Assembly (NCBI RefSeq): GCF_030272615.1
Contig: NC_081411.1
Coordinates: 38,696,640-38,760,639, forward strand
Length of the DNA: 64,000 nt
Reading direction: 5' to 3'
DNA from: Cryptomeria japonica
Taxonomy: Eukaryota; Streptophyta; Pinopsida; Cupressales; Cupressaceae
The notes under the pieces were generated by a model, which ran no database searches, was not told the origin of the DNA, and saw nothing but the letters and a program-made list of their open reading frames with translations. Both the position numbers and the translations under genes were made by a program. Below are positions 29,830 to 41,789 of the stretch, piece by piece (the stretch's first letter is position 1; each line of letters begins with the position of its first letter).

Positions 29830-32602
29830 TGTTACATCCCTCTTGTACCCTAAAATTTTGGTTATGGTTTAGAGGGTTTCTAATACTTTATTCTATAATG
29901 GTGAAATATGAATGCCCTAATTTAATGCGAATTTAATTTTTAAACCCTAGTGTAATGTTAATTTCATGTCATTTGATGCCCTAGATATTTCTTCAAAAAG
30001 AAAATAATTATAATAAAATTTCTTTTTAACGTTATATTGATTATTAAATTTAATTCTTAGCAACATTTATTCCTCAATTTAATTAAGTCAACATTAAACA
30101 ATTTATTAATATAAATTTAAACTAAACTAATCCAAGCGACACCATCATGTGGTCGCCACCCCTACTTTAGACACTAAGGGTTTAATTAGACTTCAAAAAA
30201 GGAAACATACTATATCATTTCTTTCCCTAAAGAAGGAATAAAAATGATGATTATTTGAGCTTAGAATATCGAAAAGGAAATATTCACTATAACCTCTAAA
30301 TTGGCCAAACAATAACATATTCCAAATTAATTTGTGCATTGGTTTCATTGAACCAAAATGTGAATTAGATTTTGACGTGTTTGGGTGGAATTTATAATGT
30401 TTTGGTATCTGAAAATTTAAGGGGGAATGGAAAATTGATTTCTCATATTCATTCTTCTTCTTCATTGTGATAGAAAATAAGAATGTGGGAAGGGGATTTA
30501 TTTTATAAATAGAAATATAGGAGCTGAATTTGTTGACGGCAAGTGATTCTGGAATTAGAGACGTGGACAACAATAGCTAGAATTGAAGATAGTGTGAGCA
30601 GTTTGAGCTAAAGGTTTCTCTTTTATGGACAAAATATGGCCAAAGTGTCTAGCATTTAATAGAATAGGTAATGTTCTTGTTATCATTTTTTGTGCATAGA
30701 AATTACTTTATTGAAAGATTGTATTCCTTACTGTTTGGTTATTTATAAAAAAAGACAAAGGTCATAACAAATTTACGAAGCTTAATAGTAAAGAAATTAC
30801 AGAAGAATTCTTGTTTGTATTGGAAATAATCTTATGCATTAATTCACTTAGGTTTAATGAGAACGTTGAAGGTTTATTCTCAAATTTTAAAAAAATATTT
30901 ATGAGATTAAATATAGTCTTCTATAAGTGAAAAAAAAAAGTCTTCTTCTTAATTTTAGGTGTAGAAAAGAGTCCAAGGAAATTTTTTGTTGTTAAATTCC
31001 TAGCTCTACTCGTCTGGAGAAAGAAAAAATGTCTTTTATTTAACAACTCTTCTTATTTGGTAGCAAAGAATGATTAATTCTTAAGTTTTACATGTTAAAA
31101 TAATGGAAGGGGGTTTATATTCTTTGTTCTATGCGAAAGAGAGTTTATGCTTTCCAAGACCGTGTGTGTGAAAAAAAGTGAAGAAAAGATTGTGCTTTGC
31201 ATATATTTGCGTGGTAAAGAAAAGAAGGAAGTAAATAGTTATTTTTGTACTTGAGGAAAAGAACATTGTATTTGAATAGTTCCAATCAGTCCAGTGAGCT
31301 TTAATTTAGATAAAAATTAAGGTATTAATTGGCCAGATTTATTTATGTTAATTTAAGTTGAAAATATAGGCCATTGGCAACTCAGAAAACTAGTTATTTA
31401 AGTAAGGAACTTAAAAATTGACTTGAGTATTAGAGGAAGTGAATCTTTCATTCAGTGTACATATTAGTATTCTTATACATTTTTCAGTTGTGTAGGAATA
31501 CTAGTATGTATACCTAATGCAAGTTACATTATTTGGGTAGACTCCAAGAAACTAGAACTAGAACAATGGTTGGGAAGACCCTTTCATTGATTTGAAGAAA
31601 TAGAGAAATTAGTGCCTGCTACATTAAAAGACTACTCATGGATTTTGAGACTAGAAACATACATCTCCTTATACCGTCAAGACTAGAATTAAACCAAGGG
31701 TAGGGACATAATACATTATGTCGGACTTGAAATAAATAATTATGTAACTATGAATTAGTAGATTGTTGCCCTTGAAAGAAAACTAAACAACATACATTAA
31801 TAGGTATTTCAGTTAACCAATCCTACCTCTTAGCAAAGTCACTGAGTAGACTACTTACGAGTAGGCAAGTAATACCTTAACTGATTAAATGAGTTTTATA
31901 AGCCAACAATAACTTTGTCTATTTATCACGGTTAGAATGCAGTAGCACTGGAGATTGATGATAATTGAAAAGACAAACTATGTTAAGCAAGGTGTATCTG
32001 AATTCATGAAATTTTTTGTGACGCACCCCAACTAAAACTTTTGCCATGGTGTATGTATTGAGTATAGTTTTCAATCCGACATGTACCTAGATTCACACTC
32101 AATCAAGAATCATGATAGTAGGGGACATCTTGGGTTATGATTGATTAGGGAGTAAGGATATCACCAGGGCTCAGGTGGCTTTGGAATTCTCTTTTCATTT
32201 CTCTGTGAAGGGTCAGGTTTTTCCTTATGGGATGACACCAGGGGACTTTTATGGTCCATGACTAGCTATAAAATTACCCCAATTGTATTTTCTCTTCTTT
32301 CAATAGAATTTGCCAAATAACTCGGGACACAACCTGAGACACAATTATCTGGTAAACTTAAAGTAGATTAATTTTTTATTCTTCCTTAAGATTTATGAGA
32401 TAATGTTTAAATATCATGTTATAAGTTATTTTCAACATTATTTCCTTCTATGCTTTTATTTCATTTATTAAAAATCTCGTTCTTTCTAAAACTAGTAATT
32501 TGCATCTTTTGTCATCTTTCATTTATTTTTGGAAAGTTGCAAAATTGTATAAAATGTTGCATTATTGTTTTTTCTTTCTATGGTTAAGATTAACCCCTTA
32601 CA
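29830..32602 (+). repeat. Element F 5' LTR (about 2.8 kb)
   Basis: It begins TGTTACATCCCTCTTGTACCC and ends TAACCCCTTACA next to the primer site. It matches 37716-39994 and 59657-60045 piecewise. The right LTR contains about 570 bp (roughly 37871-38447) that is absent here. The open frame 30193-30573 is in LTR DNA and is not a gene. Confidence 0.82.
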
Positions 32603-32604
32603 TA

Positions 32605-32617
32605 TGGTATTACAACT
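32605..32617 (+). other. Element F primer-binding site (diverged)
   Basis: TGGTATTACAACT starts two bases after the LTR end. It keeps TGGTAT of the tRNA-Met complement but differs in the rest, consistent with an old copy, or a different tRNA primer. Confidence 0.5.
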
Positions 32618-33380
32618 ATTGGGTTTGACACTAAACCTTAGGGCTCATCACTAGAAAACATTAAACTGAAACCCATGTCTAATCTAGAAACAAAATGGAA
32701 CTTCGAAAAACACCTAGGAAAAGACCGTGTCACCATGTTTGGGCTTATGTATGGAAAACTATGCCTAAATATTATTATTCCTATTGCACTATGCCCAAGG
32801 ATGATAAGACTTTGGCTGATGCAATAGTCTAAATCCAAAGAGAATGGGTTAGATGGACCTTTGCTAGGAAGGGAATTATGAGGAAGAAAATCATTTCAAC
32901 TTAGAATGCAAAAGAAATAGATTTAACCATGTTCTATTCGATCGAGAAATTGGATCAAATGAGATCCTAAGTTAGAGGTCGAACAATATGCCCAGAGATA
33001 GGGAGTCCAACCCTCAAAAACAAATTTTGTAACTAAATGTATGAGCTCATAGTAGTGAGCAAGGAAATTTTGTAATGTAGCTACAGTTGTAGAAAAAAAA
33101 CTTTTGTAAATGATCAATGGAGGGAAAATTTTTGTTGTGCAAATTGTCTTTCTGTGGGAAAGGTAGCACTTATACAAGACACGTAGGATAGGCTCTGCCA
33201 TTTAGAGCAGAGAGATGAGAGATGGATAGAAACCCGACACAAAGAATTTAGGCCTTAGAGTCGTGACCAGCCACATGAATAAGAAAGTAACCATCAAAGT
33301 AGGCACGAGGGGGATCACTCAAACCTCCCACATGGAAAGAACAAGATTAATGCTAATATCATATCAAACGACATGCTAAA
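32618..33380 (+). other. Element F leader
   Basis: No supportable ORF. A few gag-like fragments may be present (EKHLGKDRVTMFG near 32700), but stops are too frequent to define them. The minus-strand frames 32638-32838 and 32923-33201 look like chance. Confidence 0.4.
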
Positions 33381-34180
33381 GGTCAAACATCCACAATATG
33401 ATGGGTCTAAATTCAGAGATTTTGTTGTGGCATGGCTAAAAGGTATGGAGAAATATTTTGAGATAAGGGATTATACTGAGATGATGAAGGCTATGTGGGG
33501 AGCCTATCAGCCGACTGGAGAGGTTGTCGACTAGTGGGAAAACAAAAGGGTAAAGATGGGCCTAAACTAGGCGACTATTATCTAGGAGCAATTTGTTTAG
33601 ATATTTAGGCAACGTTCATTACCCCAACTGTTATTTGAGAAGAAATTGACTAAGTTCTAAGAATTAAAATAGGGAGAAATCTTGGTACATTTGTACTTGG
33701 AAAAATTTACTCAACTATTGAAATACGTACCATAGAACCAACCTGATAAAAAATATAGAATCAAAAAATTTACAATGGGATTTAACAACTGTATTGGCGA
33801 ATCAGTGGATGTGTTATCTCCCACCACTATTAGTGAGGCCTATGAAAAGTTTGTCAAGACCAAAAAATAACAAGGATGATTCCAATTGTGACAAAAATAG
33901 GAAAAGGAACATCTAGTACCGGAATTATTAGTTTCATAAATAAAAAGGGGAAAAATCTATTGCATGAATGGGAATCCTAAGGAGCATAAGAGAGATTGTT
34001 CAGGGAATACAAATGACATGCAAAATGTAGATAGAGGTAGATAGGCTAATGTGCATAGCAATAGGGAACCCAAAAAGAAGGGACCTCTGGGGAGATGTTT
34101 CACATGTGGTGGAGATCATAACACGAACCAATGTCCTACTAAGGGTCAGATAAGGCCTTCAGAGAAGAAAACATTATGAC
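33381..34180 (+). pseudogene. Element F gag with zinc knuckle
   Basis: From about 33385, in one frame with many stops: KHPQYDGSKFRDFVVAWLKG, MEKYFEIRDYTEMMKAMWG, LVHLYLEKFTQLLKYVP and IKKFTMGFNNCIGESV, the core blocks of gypsy gag. The knuckle CFTCGGDHNTNQC lies near 34096-34135. The protein would have formed the particle and bound RNA. More than ten stops and a frameshift near 33890 leave it non-functional. Confidence 0.7.
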
Positions 34181-34880
34181 CTTAGCAAGTAGTTGTTCAA
34201 TAAAGAATCCACGCAGTAGTGTTGGCAAGCAGAATTTCAGTTCACACATGTTGAAACACTAGGTATACTCTATTGAAAACCTGTAATAGTACTTATAGAT
34301 ACATGAGGTATAAAAAAATTTGCTTCCCATAAGTTATTGAGTATATTTCACAAGAGAGGTAGATTTTTGACCAACTCTTGGACTATTGACTATGCAAACC
34401 AATCAAGAGCTTGGGTGGAGCATTATCAATTTGAGGCTAGGGTTGAACTTCCAGGATTTCTTACTAGAGTAAACTTGTATGTAGCCCCTTTACGAGCTTA
34501 TGATAACATCTTAGGGATCAAATGATTGACCCAACTCAAGGCTAAATTAAATTTATTTTAAAAGACAATAGAGTGTGAGGATGACTTAGGGAATCATGTC
34601 TTGATTCAAGATGTGCAACATTGAATTCAACTACGAAAACTATCTTCTATGAAATTAAAAAGAAAGGAAAGGAAAGGCTATAAAATCTTTGCAGTTAAGA
34701 TGAAAGAGATAGTTCAGACCGGAGAGATAATCTACCCAAATGATAGAGAACCTTTTACAAAAATATTTAATGTGGGAGAAGATACAAAGGGGTTAGTAGA
34801 AGAAGAGCATCCATTTGAAGTAAAGTATCCTTACCTTTTGTAATATCCAAATGTATTTGTTGAAGATCTACTAGGATTAC
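34181..34880 (+). pseudogene. Element F protease region
   Basis: The active-site half near 34280-34330 is decayed, with only DT.G-like remnants. The following open part 34337-34525 (SWTIDYANQSRAWVEHYQF, VELPGFLTRVNLYVAPLRA and YDNILGI) is the second lobe of a gypsy-type aspartic protease. The frame 34649-34843 (KRKERKGYKIFAVKMKEI) is the protease-RT spacer. It is assigned by position and pattern; no intact DSG is visible. Confidence 0.6.
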
Positions 34881-34949
34881 CTCCCAAGCATATTTTTGTT
34901 TTTTACATAGACTAGGTGCTTGGTGTAGAACCAGTATCTAAGGAAGGTC

Positions 34950-36180
34950 ATACTGTAGGACTATGATGGAGTTGATGGAGTTGAAAGCTCAGCTCCAAGA
35001 ACTTTTAGACAAATAAATTATAAGACCCATTGTATCACCTTAGGGGAGCACCAGTCATTTTTATTAAGAAGAAGGATGGAACCCATCATTTGTGCATCGA
35101 CTATAGAATGTTGAACAAACTTACAATTTAGAATAAATATCTGCTTCCTTGCATTGATGATCTGTTTGACCAAATGCAAGGCCCAAAGTAGTATTCTCTA
35201 AGATCAAACTATGATCAAGGTATCATCAATTGAGACTTCAAGAGGAGGATATTGATAAAATAACCTTTTGAACTCCTTATGGACATTAAGAGTTCACAAT
35301 GTAACATTTTGGACTCACAAATACCCTGCAACGTTCATGAACTTGATGAATAGTGTCTTCCATGATTGTCTAGACAAATTTGTCCTAGTATTTCTGGATG
35401 ATATTCTCATCTATTCAAGAAACGAAGAGGAGCATTATTAACATTCGGAATTTGTACTCCAATGTCTTCATGATAACAAATTCTGGGAAATTGTCCAAGT
35501 GCACCTTTTTCCAAAAGGAGTGTATTATTTGGGTTATATTATATTTGAAAAAGGAATTGTTGTAGATCCAACAAAAATCAAGGCAATATCAAAATGACCT
35601 ACCCCATTGAATGTTTTGGAAGTAAGGAGTTTAATGGGTTTAGCAGGATACTATAGAAAGTATGTTATGAATTTTTCATGCATAGCTTACCCCATCACTT
35701 CATTGCAAATAAAAGGGAAAAAATTTGAGTGGACAAAGAAATGTCAGAAAGCTTTTGAATTTCTAAAAGATAAATTTATTTCTCCGCCAATATTGAGAGT
35801 ACCAGATCCAAAAGGATAATTATTAGTAGTGACTAATTCTTCGAGTGAAGGATTGGGGGGATGACTGATGTGGGATGCACGGGTCATAGTGTATGAGTCC
35901 TAAAAAATTAAAAGGGTATGAACAAAACTATGTACCCCACGATCTAGAGCTAATAGTCATTGTCCATGCCCTCCAAATGTGGCGGCACTACTTACAGGGA
36001 AAACCTTTCGAGCTTCACTCAGATCATCAAGGACTAAAGTGTATTTTCATGCAGCCAAATCTCAATGCTAGACAAAGGAAATGGTTATAAGTCATATCAT
36101 ATTATGATTTTGAGATAAAAATCTACTAAAGGAAAAGAAAATCGGGTACCTGATACTTTAAGCCATCAGTCACATATTTT
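34950..36180 (+). pseudogene. Element F reverse transcriptase and RNase H
   Basis: RT blocks are visible through stops: [38 protein letters not shown] and IDDLFDQMQGPK (34980-35190). A further block near 35385-35415 ([15 protein letters not shown] in one frame) keeps the LDD catalytic pair. The connection LEVRSLMGLAGYYRKYVMNF is at 35607. RNase H fragments are EWTKKCQKAFEFLK and YEQNYVPHDLELIVIVHALQ, with HSDHQGLKCIF at 35893-36090. The order is that of Ty3/gypsy pol. At least fifteen stops or shifts break it. Confidence 0.75.
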
Positions 36181-36279
36181 TTCCATCTTTGTGGCACAGT
36201 CAAATTTAAGAGATCATGTACGACAACTACTCAAGAGCAATAAATATTATCAATGGGAAAAAATATCCCTTCTACTAAA

Positions 36280-37629
36280 TCCACAAAACCCTAGATAAGA
36301 CGACTATAGGATTGAAAAGGATGGTATTCCTTGGTATCAAGGCAAAATGTATGTACTTGAGAATGCAGAGCTTAGAAACTTAATTTACAAAGAGGTACAC
36401 ACAACACCATACTTCAGCCACCCAGGAGTTACAAAATTAATGGCTGATGTGAAACCATTATACTTATGGAAAGGGATAAAAAAAGATTCTATTAGATTTC
36501 TGGTGAGTTGCTTTGAGTGTCAACGGGTAAAAGCGGAACACTAATATCCAACATGAATATTGCAACCTAATATTGTGCCAGATTGAAAATGGTTTATCAT
36601 AAGAATGGACTTTGTCCTATGATTACCAATGTCTAGAAACAAATATAACACTATCTTAGTGATAGTTGATTAACAAAGGTTGTACACTTCATCCCAGGGA
36701 ATCTAACAAATGATGCACTAGTTATTGCCTACAAGTTTGTGGAAGAGAATTTCTATGTGCATAGAATACCCAAAAATATCATATTGATAGTGATTTCAGA
36801 ATGAAATCTAGATTTTGGAAGGCGCTATTCATAGCTTTGGGAAGGCAACTGAACATTAGTACTTCCCACCATCCTGAAATAGATGGACAAACAAAAGAGT
36901 ACAAATCAGATCTTAGAAGATCTTTTTCAAATGTACTAAATGGATCAATAGTAAAAATGGGGAGACTATCTACCATTAGTCAAATTATTTTTATAGTAAT
37001 TCATATCAACCATCCATCAAGATGGCACCATTTGATGGATTATACGGATGAAGGTTTAGAACTCCTATAAGATAGGATAAACTAGAAGATAGGATAACCC
37101 TCCATCCAAATATGCTCTTGAAAATGGAAGAACAAGTTAAGTTGATGAAGAAAAGGTTAGTGGAAGCTAATGATCGATATAAAAGTTATGCTTATGTGAA
37201 GAGAACACCTAGTAAATTTATTGTAGGGGAAAAGGTTCTTCTGCAAGTAAAACCCCAAAAAAGTGTTATTAAATTTGGAAAATCCATCAAATTAGCACCC
37301 AGATATGTAGGACTCTTTGAGGTTCTTGAAGTTGTCAACCCTTTCACATATAGAATTACTCCGATACCAATGATTACATGGTTGCACAATTTATTTCATG
37401 TCAGCTATCTTATGAAGTACATATCAGATTTTGCACATGTTATTGACTAGACTTCAGTTTAGGTACCTATCGCAGTGCTTGATGTACATAAGCATCTCTT
37501 ACACAGCAGAGAGACCATGAATCAGTGTAAGGTTTAATGGGACCAATATTCCGAGGACATTGCTAAATGGGTGGACTATCAAGATATCCAACAAATATTT
37601 CCATACTTGTTTGATATTTTTAATAGCTA
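36280..37629 (+). pseudogene. Element F integrase and chromo-like C-terminus
   Basis: The zinc-binding part is 36347-36544 (IYKEVHTTPYFSHPGVTKLM, then LVSCFECQRVKAEH). The catalytic part is decayed, but [20 protein letters not shown], followed by DGQTKE (the usual QTE Glu has the context QTKE), is at 36801-36900. The C-terminal module is at 37112-37450 (FIVGEKVLLQVKPQKS, PRYVGLFEVLEVVNPFTYRI, HNLFHVSYL). To 37629 it continues QCKVxWDQYSEDIAKWVDYQ, a chromodomain-like end typical of chromoviruses, with stops. It indicates that F, like G1, was a chromovirus of a different family. Confidence 0.72.
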
Positions 37630-37702
37630 AACTAAGACTTTATGGTTATATGAATTTAATTTTGTTTTGAAACTTAAGTAATTATCGAGGATGATGTTTC
37701 AC

Positions 37703-37715
37703 AAGGGGATGGATA
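37703..37715 (+). other. Element F polypurine tract
   Basis: AAGGGGATGGATA directly precedes the 3' LTR start at 37716. Position and purine content fit plus-strand priming. Confidence 0.75.
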
Positions 37716-39994
37716 TGTTACATCCCTCTTGTGCCCTAAAATTTTGGTTATGATTCAAACAATTTTCTAATACTTTATTTTGCAAAGGTGAAATATGAAT
37801 GCCTTAATTTAATGCAAATTTTATTTTAAACTATAGTTTAATGTTAATTTTATGTCATTTGATTCCCTAGATTGATGATAAAATTCATGTTCATTTCAAT
37901 CCCTCATTTAGGGTTAATTTCATGCGCAGTTTAGACTATGATTGTAAGATTTTAATAGTCAGAGAGAAAGTGTAAAAAAATATTTGATGTATATCTATTT
38001 CTTTTGGATATGTGATTTAATATGAAGACATACATGGGTGTGAATGTTAAAATTCTTGGCAAGTAATATACTTTTAGAAAAACTAATGGCAATATCATTA
38101 ATCTATTTGTACTCATTTTGAGCATGTGCAGACTATCATCATAGGCAAGAGGAGGGAAAATATCATCGGGTACAAGGAATGAAAAGAGAATTCAATGTCT
38201 TCCTGAGTTAGTCAATAATTACATTGTGTTGTTTTAATAATTTGTGAGCTAGTTTTTGGCCTTGTCAATGCTGATTACCATCGGACTATCCTCTTACCTT
38301 GGCCTCCAGTCACCACTCCACCCTATCCTTGGTCGCTTGAATTTCGGAAAAGACTCAATATGACTTCATTTACAATTTCTTTTTTTAATATATAATTTAT
38401 TATTAATTAAATTTTAATTAATTATTTAATAAATTAATTAAGGATATTTCTTCAAAAATAAAACTATTATAATAACATTTCTTTTTAATGTTATATTGAT
38501 TCTTAAATTTAATTCTTAGCAACCTCCATTCCTCAATTTAATTAAGTCAACATTAAATCATAAATTATTATTATAATTTTAAACTAAACTAATCTAGGAA
38601 ACACCATCATGTAGTGGCCACCCCTCCTTCGACCACCAAGTGTTTGATTAGATTTTTTCTTTAAAAAAATGGATAATGTATCATGGATAATAATGGATCG
38701 TTTCTTCCCCTGTAGCGGAAATAACAATGATCATTATTTGAGATTAGAATATTGAAAAGGAAATATGGACTATAACCACTAAATTGGCCAAAAAATAATG
38801 TATTCTAAATTTATTTATGCATTGGAGTCATTGAATGTAAATGACAATTAGGTTTTGACATGTTTAGGTAGAATTTATAATATTTTGGCATCCAATAGTT
38901 TAACAGGGAATGGAAAAATGGTTTTCTCATATTTATTCTTCTTCTTCGTTACAATAGAAAATGATAACAAGGCACGGGGATTTATTTTCTAAGAAAAAAA
39001 TAGCAGCTGAAGTTGTTGACGAGAAGTGACTCTAGAATTGAAGTCAATGATAGTAGTTTGAGCTGAAGGTTTCTCTTTTGTGGACAAAATACAAGTGAAG
39101 TGTCTAACATTTAGTAAAATAGGCCATGTTCTTGTTATAATTTTTTGTGTCTAGCAATTACTTAATTAAAAGATTATCTTCCTTACTATTTGGTTACTGA
39201 TTAAAGAAGGCAGAGGTCATAAATAAATTTACTAAACTAAATAGTAAATAATTGTAGAAGAATTCTTGTTTGTATTGCAAATAATCTTAGACATTAGTTC
39301 ACTTAGTTTGAATAAGAACATCAAAGATTTATTCTCAAATTTTAAAACAACATTTATGAGATTAAATCTAGTCTTCTATAAGTAAATGAAAGAGTCTTCT
39401 TCTTTTTAATTCTTTGTGTAGAAAAGAGTCCAAGAGAACTTTATGCTATTAAATTCCTAGCTCTACTCATCTAGAGAAAGAAAGAAAGTCTTTTATTTTA
39501 CAACACTTCTTATTTGGTAGGAAAGAAGGATTAATTCTTAAGTTTTACATGTTAAAATAATGGAAGGGGATTTATACCCTTTTTTCATTGCGAAAGAGAG
39601 TTGATGCTTTCTAAGACTTTGTGTGTGAAAACCAATGAAGAAAAGATTGTGTTGCACAAATTTTTGCATGGTAAAGGAAAGAAGGAACTGAATAGTTATT
39701 TCTATACTTGAGGAAAAGGACATTGTATTTAAATAATTCCAATCATTCCACTGAGTTTTAATTTAGATAAAAAGTAAAGTATTAATTGGTAAGATTTGTT
39801 TATGTTAATTTAAGACTAAAAACTAGCCCATTGGCCACTCAAAAATCTAGTTATTTAACTAAGGAACTTCGAAATTGACTTGAGTCTTTGAGGAAGTGAA
39901 TCTTTCATTCAGCATACATATTAGTATTCTTATAAATTTTTCAGTTGTGTATGGATAGTAGTATGTATACCTAATGAAATTTACACTACCTGGG
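37716..39994 (+). repeat. Element F 3' LTR, first part
   Basis: It aligns to the first about 1.7 kb of the 5' LTR, apart from about 570 extra bases at 37871-38447. It stops at 39994 where copia C enters; CTGGG at 39990-39994 is the left target duplication. Confidence 0.82.
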
Positions 39995-41437
39995 TGATGG
40001 TATGATGAAAGAATAAGTATTTGGTAGATTATTGAGAGGGGGGGGGGTGGATCAATAAACAAAAAAAATGATACAAACTTCCCAATCTCAATTTCAATCA
40101 CACAAAGTAAAATTATCAATAAAATACCACTGTCAAGATCAATACTCATAAGAATACTAGTTGACTATTAGAGCAACTTAACAGTAAGCAACTTTAATCT
40201 TGTAAACATCCAAATTCTTAATCATATGTCAACATACTCCATCTCTCAATGCTTCTAGTTATCATGCTTTATCAGAATAGTTAAGTAGTTAATCAAAACA
40301 ATCATAAGATCATAACCACAAAAACATTGGCCACATGACATAAATGTTTATTTGTGGAAAACCCAAATAGGGAAAAACCATGGTAAGATGGGATCACAAG
40401 ATAGCTATCTGAACTCTTCTAAAGTTTATCTTGTTAGCAGCCAAGCCTATTAAATCTTTTACAAAATTCCTATTAGGAACTAATCCTGTTAGGAATCACC
40501 CAGTTAAGGGATTTACAACAAATGCCTTGATAAAAAACAAATACCCTATTAAGAGTAATCTCGGTAGAGGATTTGAGAATCCAAGCTAATGAACAACCTT
40601 GTTAGAGGGTTTAAGAAGTAACCAAGCTTGTTAGAGCTTACCTAGTTAAGGGATTTCGATTCAGCTGTATTTGTTAGATGACAATAGGTTTTGCTTGATC
40701 TATCTGAATAGCACAACAATAGGTTGATCAGATACTTTTAAGCTTCAATCCACCTTTACACAAACTATAGATTCATTATCTGGTTCAACAACCACACACT
40801 CAATAGATTTCTGCCAACACACTTTTTCAAAATAACTTTATCGATATTAAATACAAATCAATTAGGTTGGTAACACAACAAAAACATAATTTTATCATAG
40901 ATATTATAAACAGATCAGTTCAAGTGTGACCCTTGGATTTACAGAGCAATCTGTAAACATTTTCAAGAAAATTCGAACTGCTCCTTGTTCACCGCTTCAT
41001 CAGTCTTTGTAACTCATCATGCACTTTGCATTAGATGCAATACACTCTGCTCACTCCCTAGACAAACAAACAAATGTGCCAAAACATTTTGAACTTGTCT
41101 TCATATAATGACCACATGTGCCACCATCATTACCGCTCAACATCAAATCATAAACCAACATAACCATTTCAATAAACTTAATAGGTTAGGGTATAACAAA
41201 AACAACCAGTAGGGTTTACCAATTAGATAGGTTTTATTGTCATACACTAGTTACCGGTTCAACTCACATACTTACATACCAGTTTACAATATCTTCCACA
41301 AAGCTCTTCCTACCGGTTACAAGACAATATCAATAATAACAAGAATATCAACAATATCATAAATAGCAATACCAGTTCAAATTACATCAATGACAATATA
41401 ACATATCATTAATGCAATCTTCATGCAAATTCCAACA
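39995..41437 (-). repeat. Copia C 3' LTR
   Basis: It aligns with 58211-59651 from end to end with scattered differences, including an unusually long G run (GAGAGGGGGGGGGGTGG) near 40035. It carries spaced copies of CCTGTTAGG/AGAGGATTT-like words, which the LTR of copia D also has. Confidence 0.87.
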
Positions 41438-41455
41438 ATCTCCCCCTTTGGCATT
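41438..41455 (-). other. Copia C polypurine tract
   Basis: On the minus strand TGCCAAAGGGGGAGAT abuts the LTR start TGTTGG. It is identical in its core to the tract of element E at 11248. Confidence 0.85.
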
Positions 41456-41789
41456 GATGGCATTACAAATATCAATGCCTCTGATTGCTGTTGTGGTTAG
41501 TGAATAGAAATGCTCCTTTACATATTAAGTATTCAACATGCTCTATCTGTCATCATCTTGATACTGATTCTCCTTTTTATAACCACATTATTCTTGTCCC
41601 CCTTCGACAACAATACCAAATTGAAAGTAAAATATGTAATTACAAATTTTCACTATGCATCAACATCATACTACAACTTTATGCTCCCCCTGTGGAATAC
41701 ATCCACTTCTACATCAATCCATGTAAAATTTTGCAAGTGATTCAGGGAGTGATGCAATCAACATCATGCTTAATTGACTTCATGAAGGT
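41456..41789 (-). other. Copia C 3' untranslated segment
   Basis: No convincing coding sequence. The plus-strand frames at 41485-41802 are chance frames in AT-rich DNA. In this family the stretch between the pol stop and the purine tract is non-coding. Confidence 0.5.

Noticed and set aside
30193-30573. Minus-strand 126-codon frame
   Set aside because: It lies wholly within the 5' LTR of element F, AT-rich, and is not kept as an open frame in the 3' LTR.
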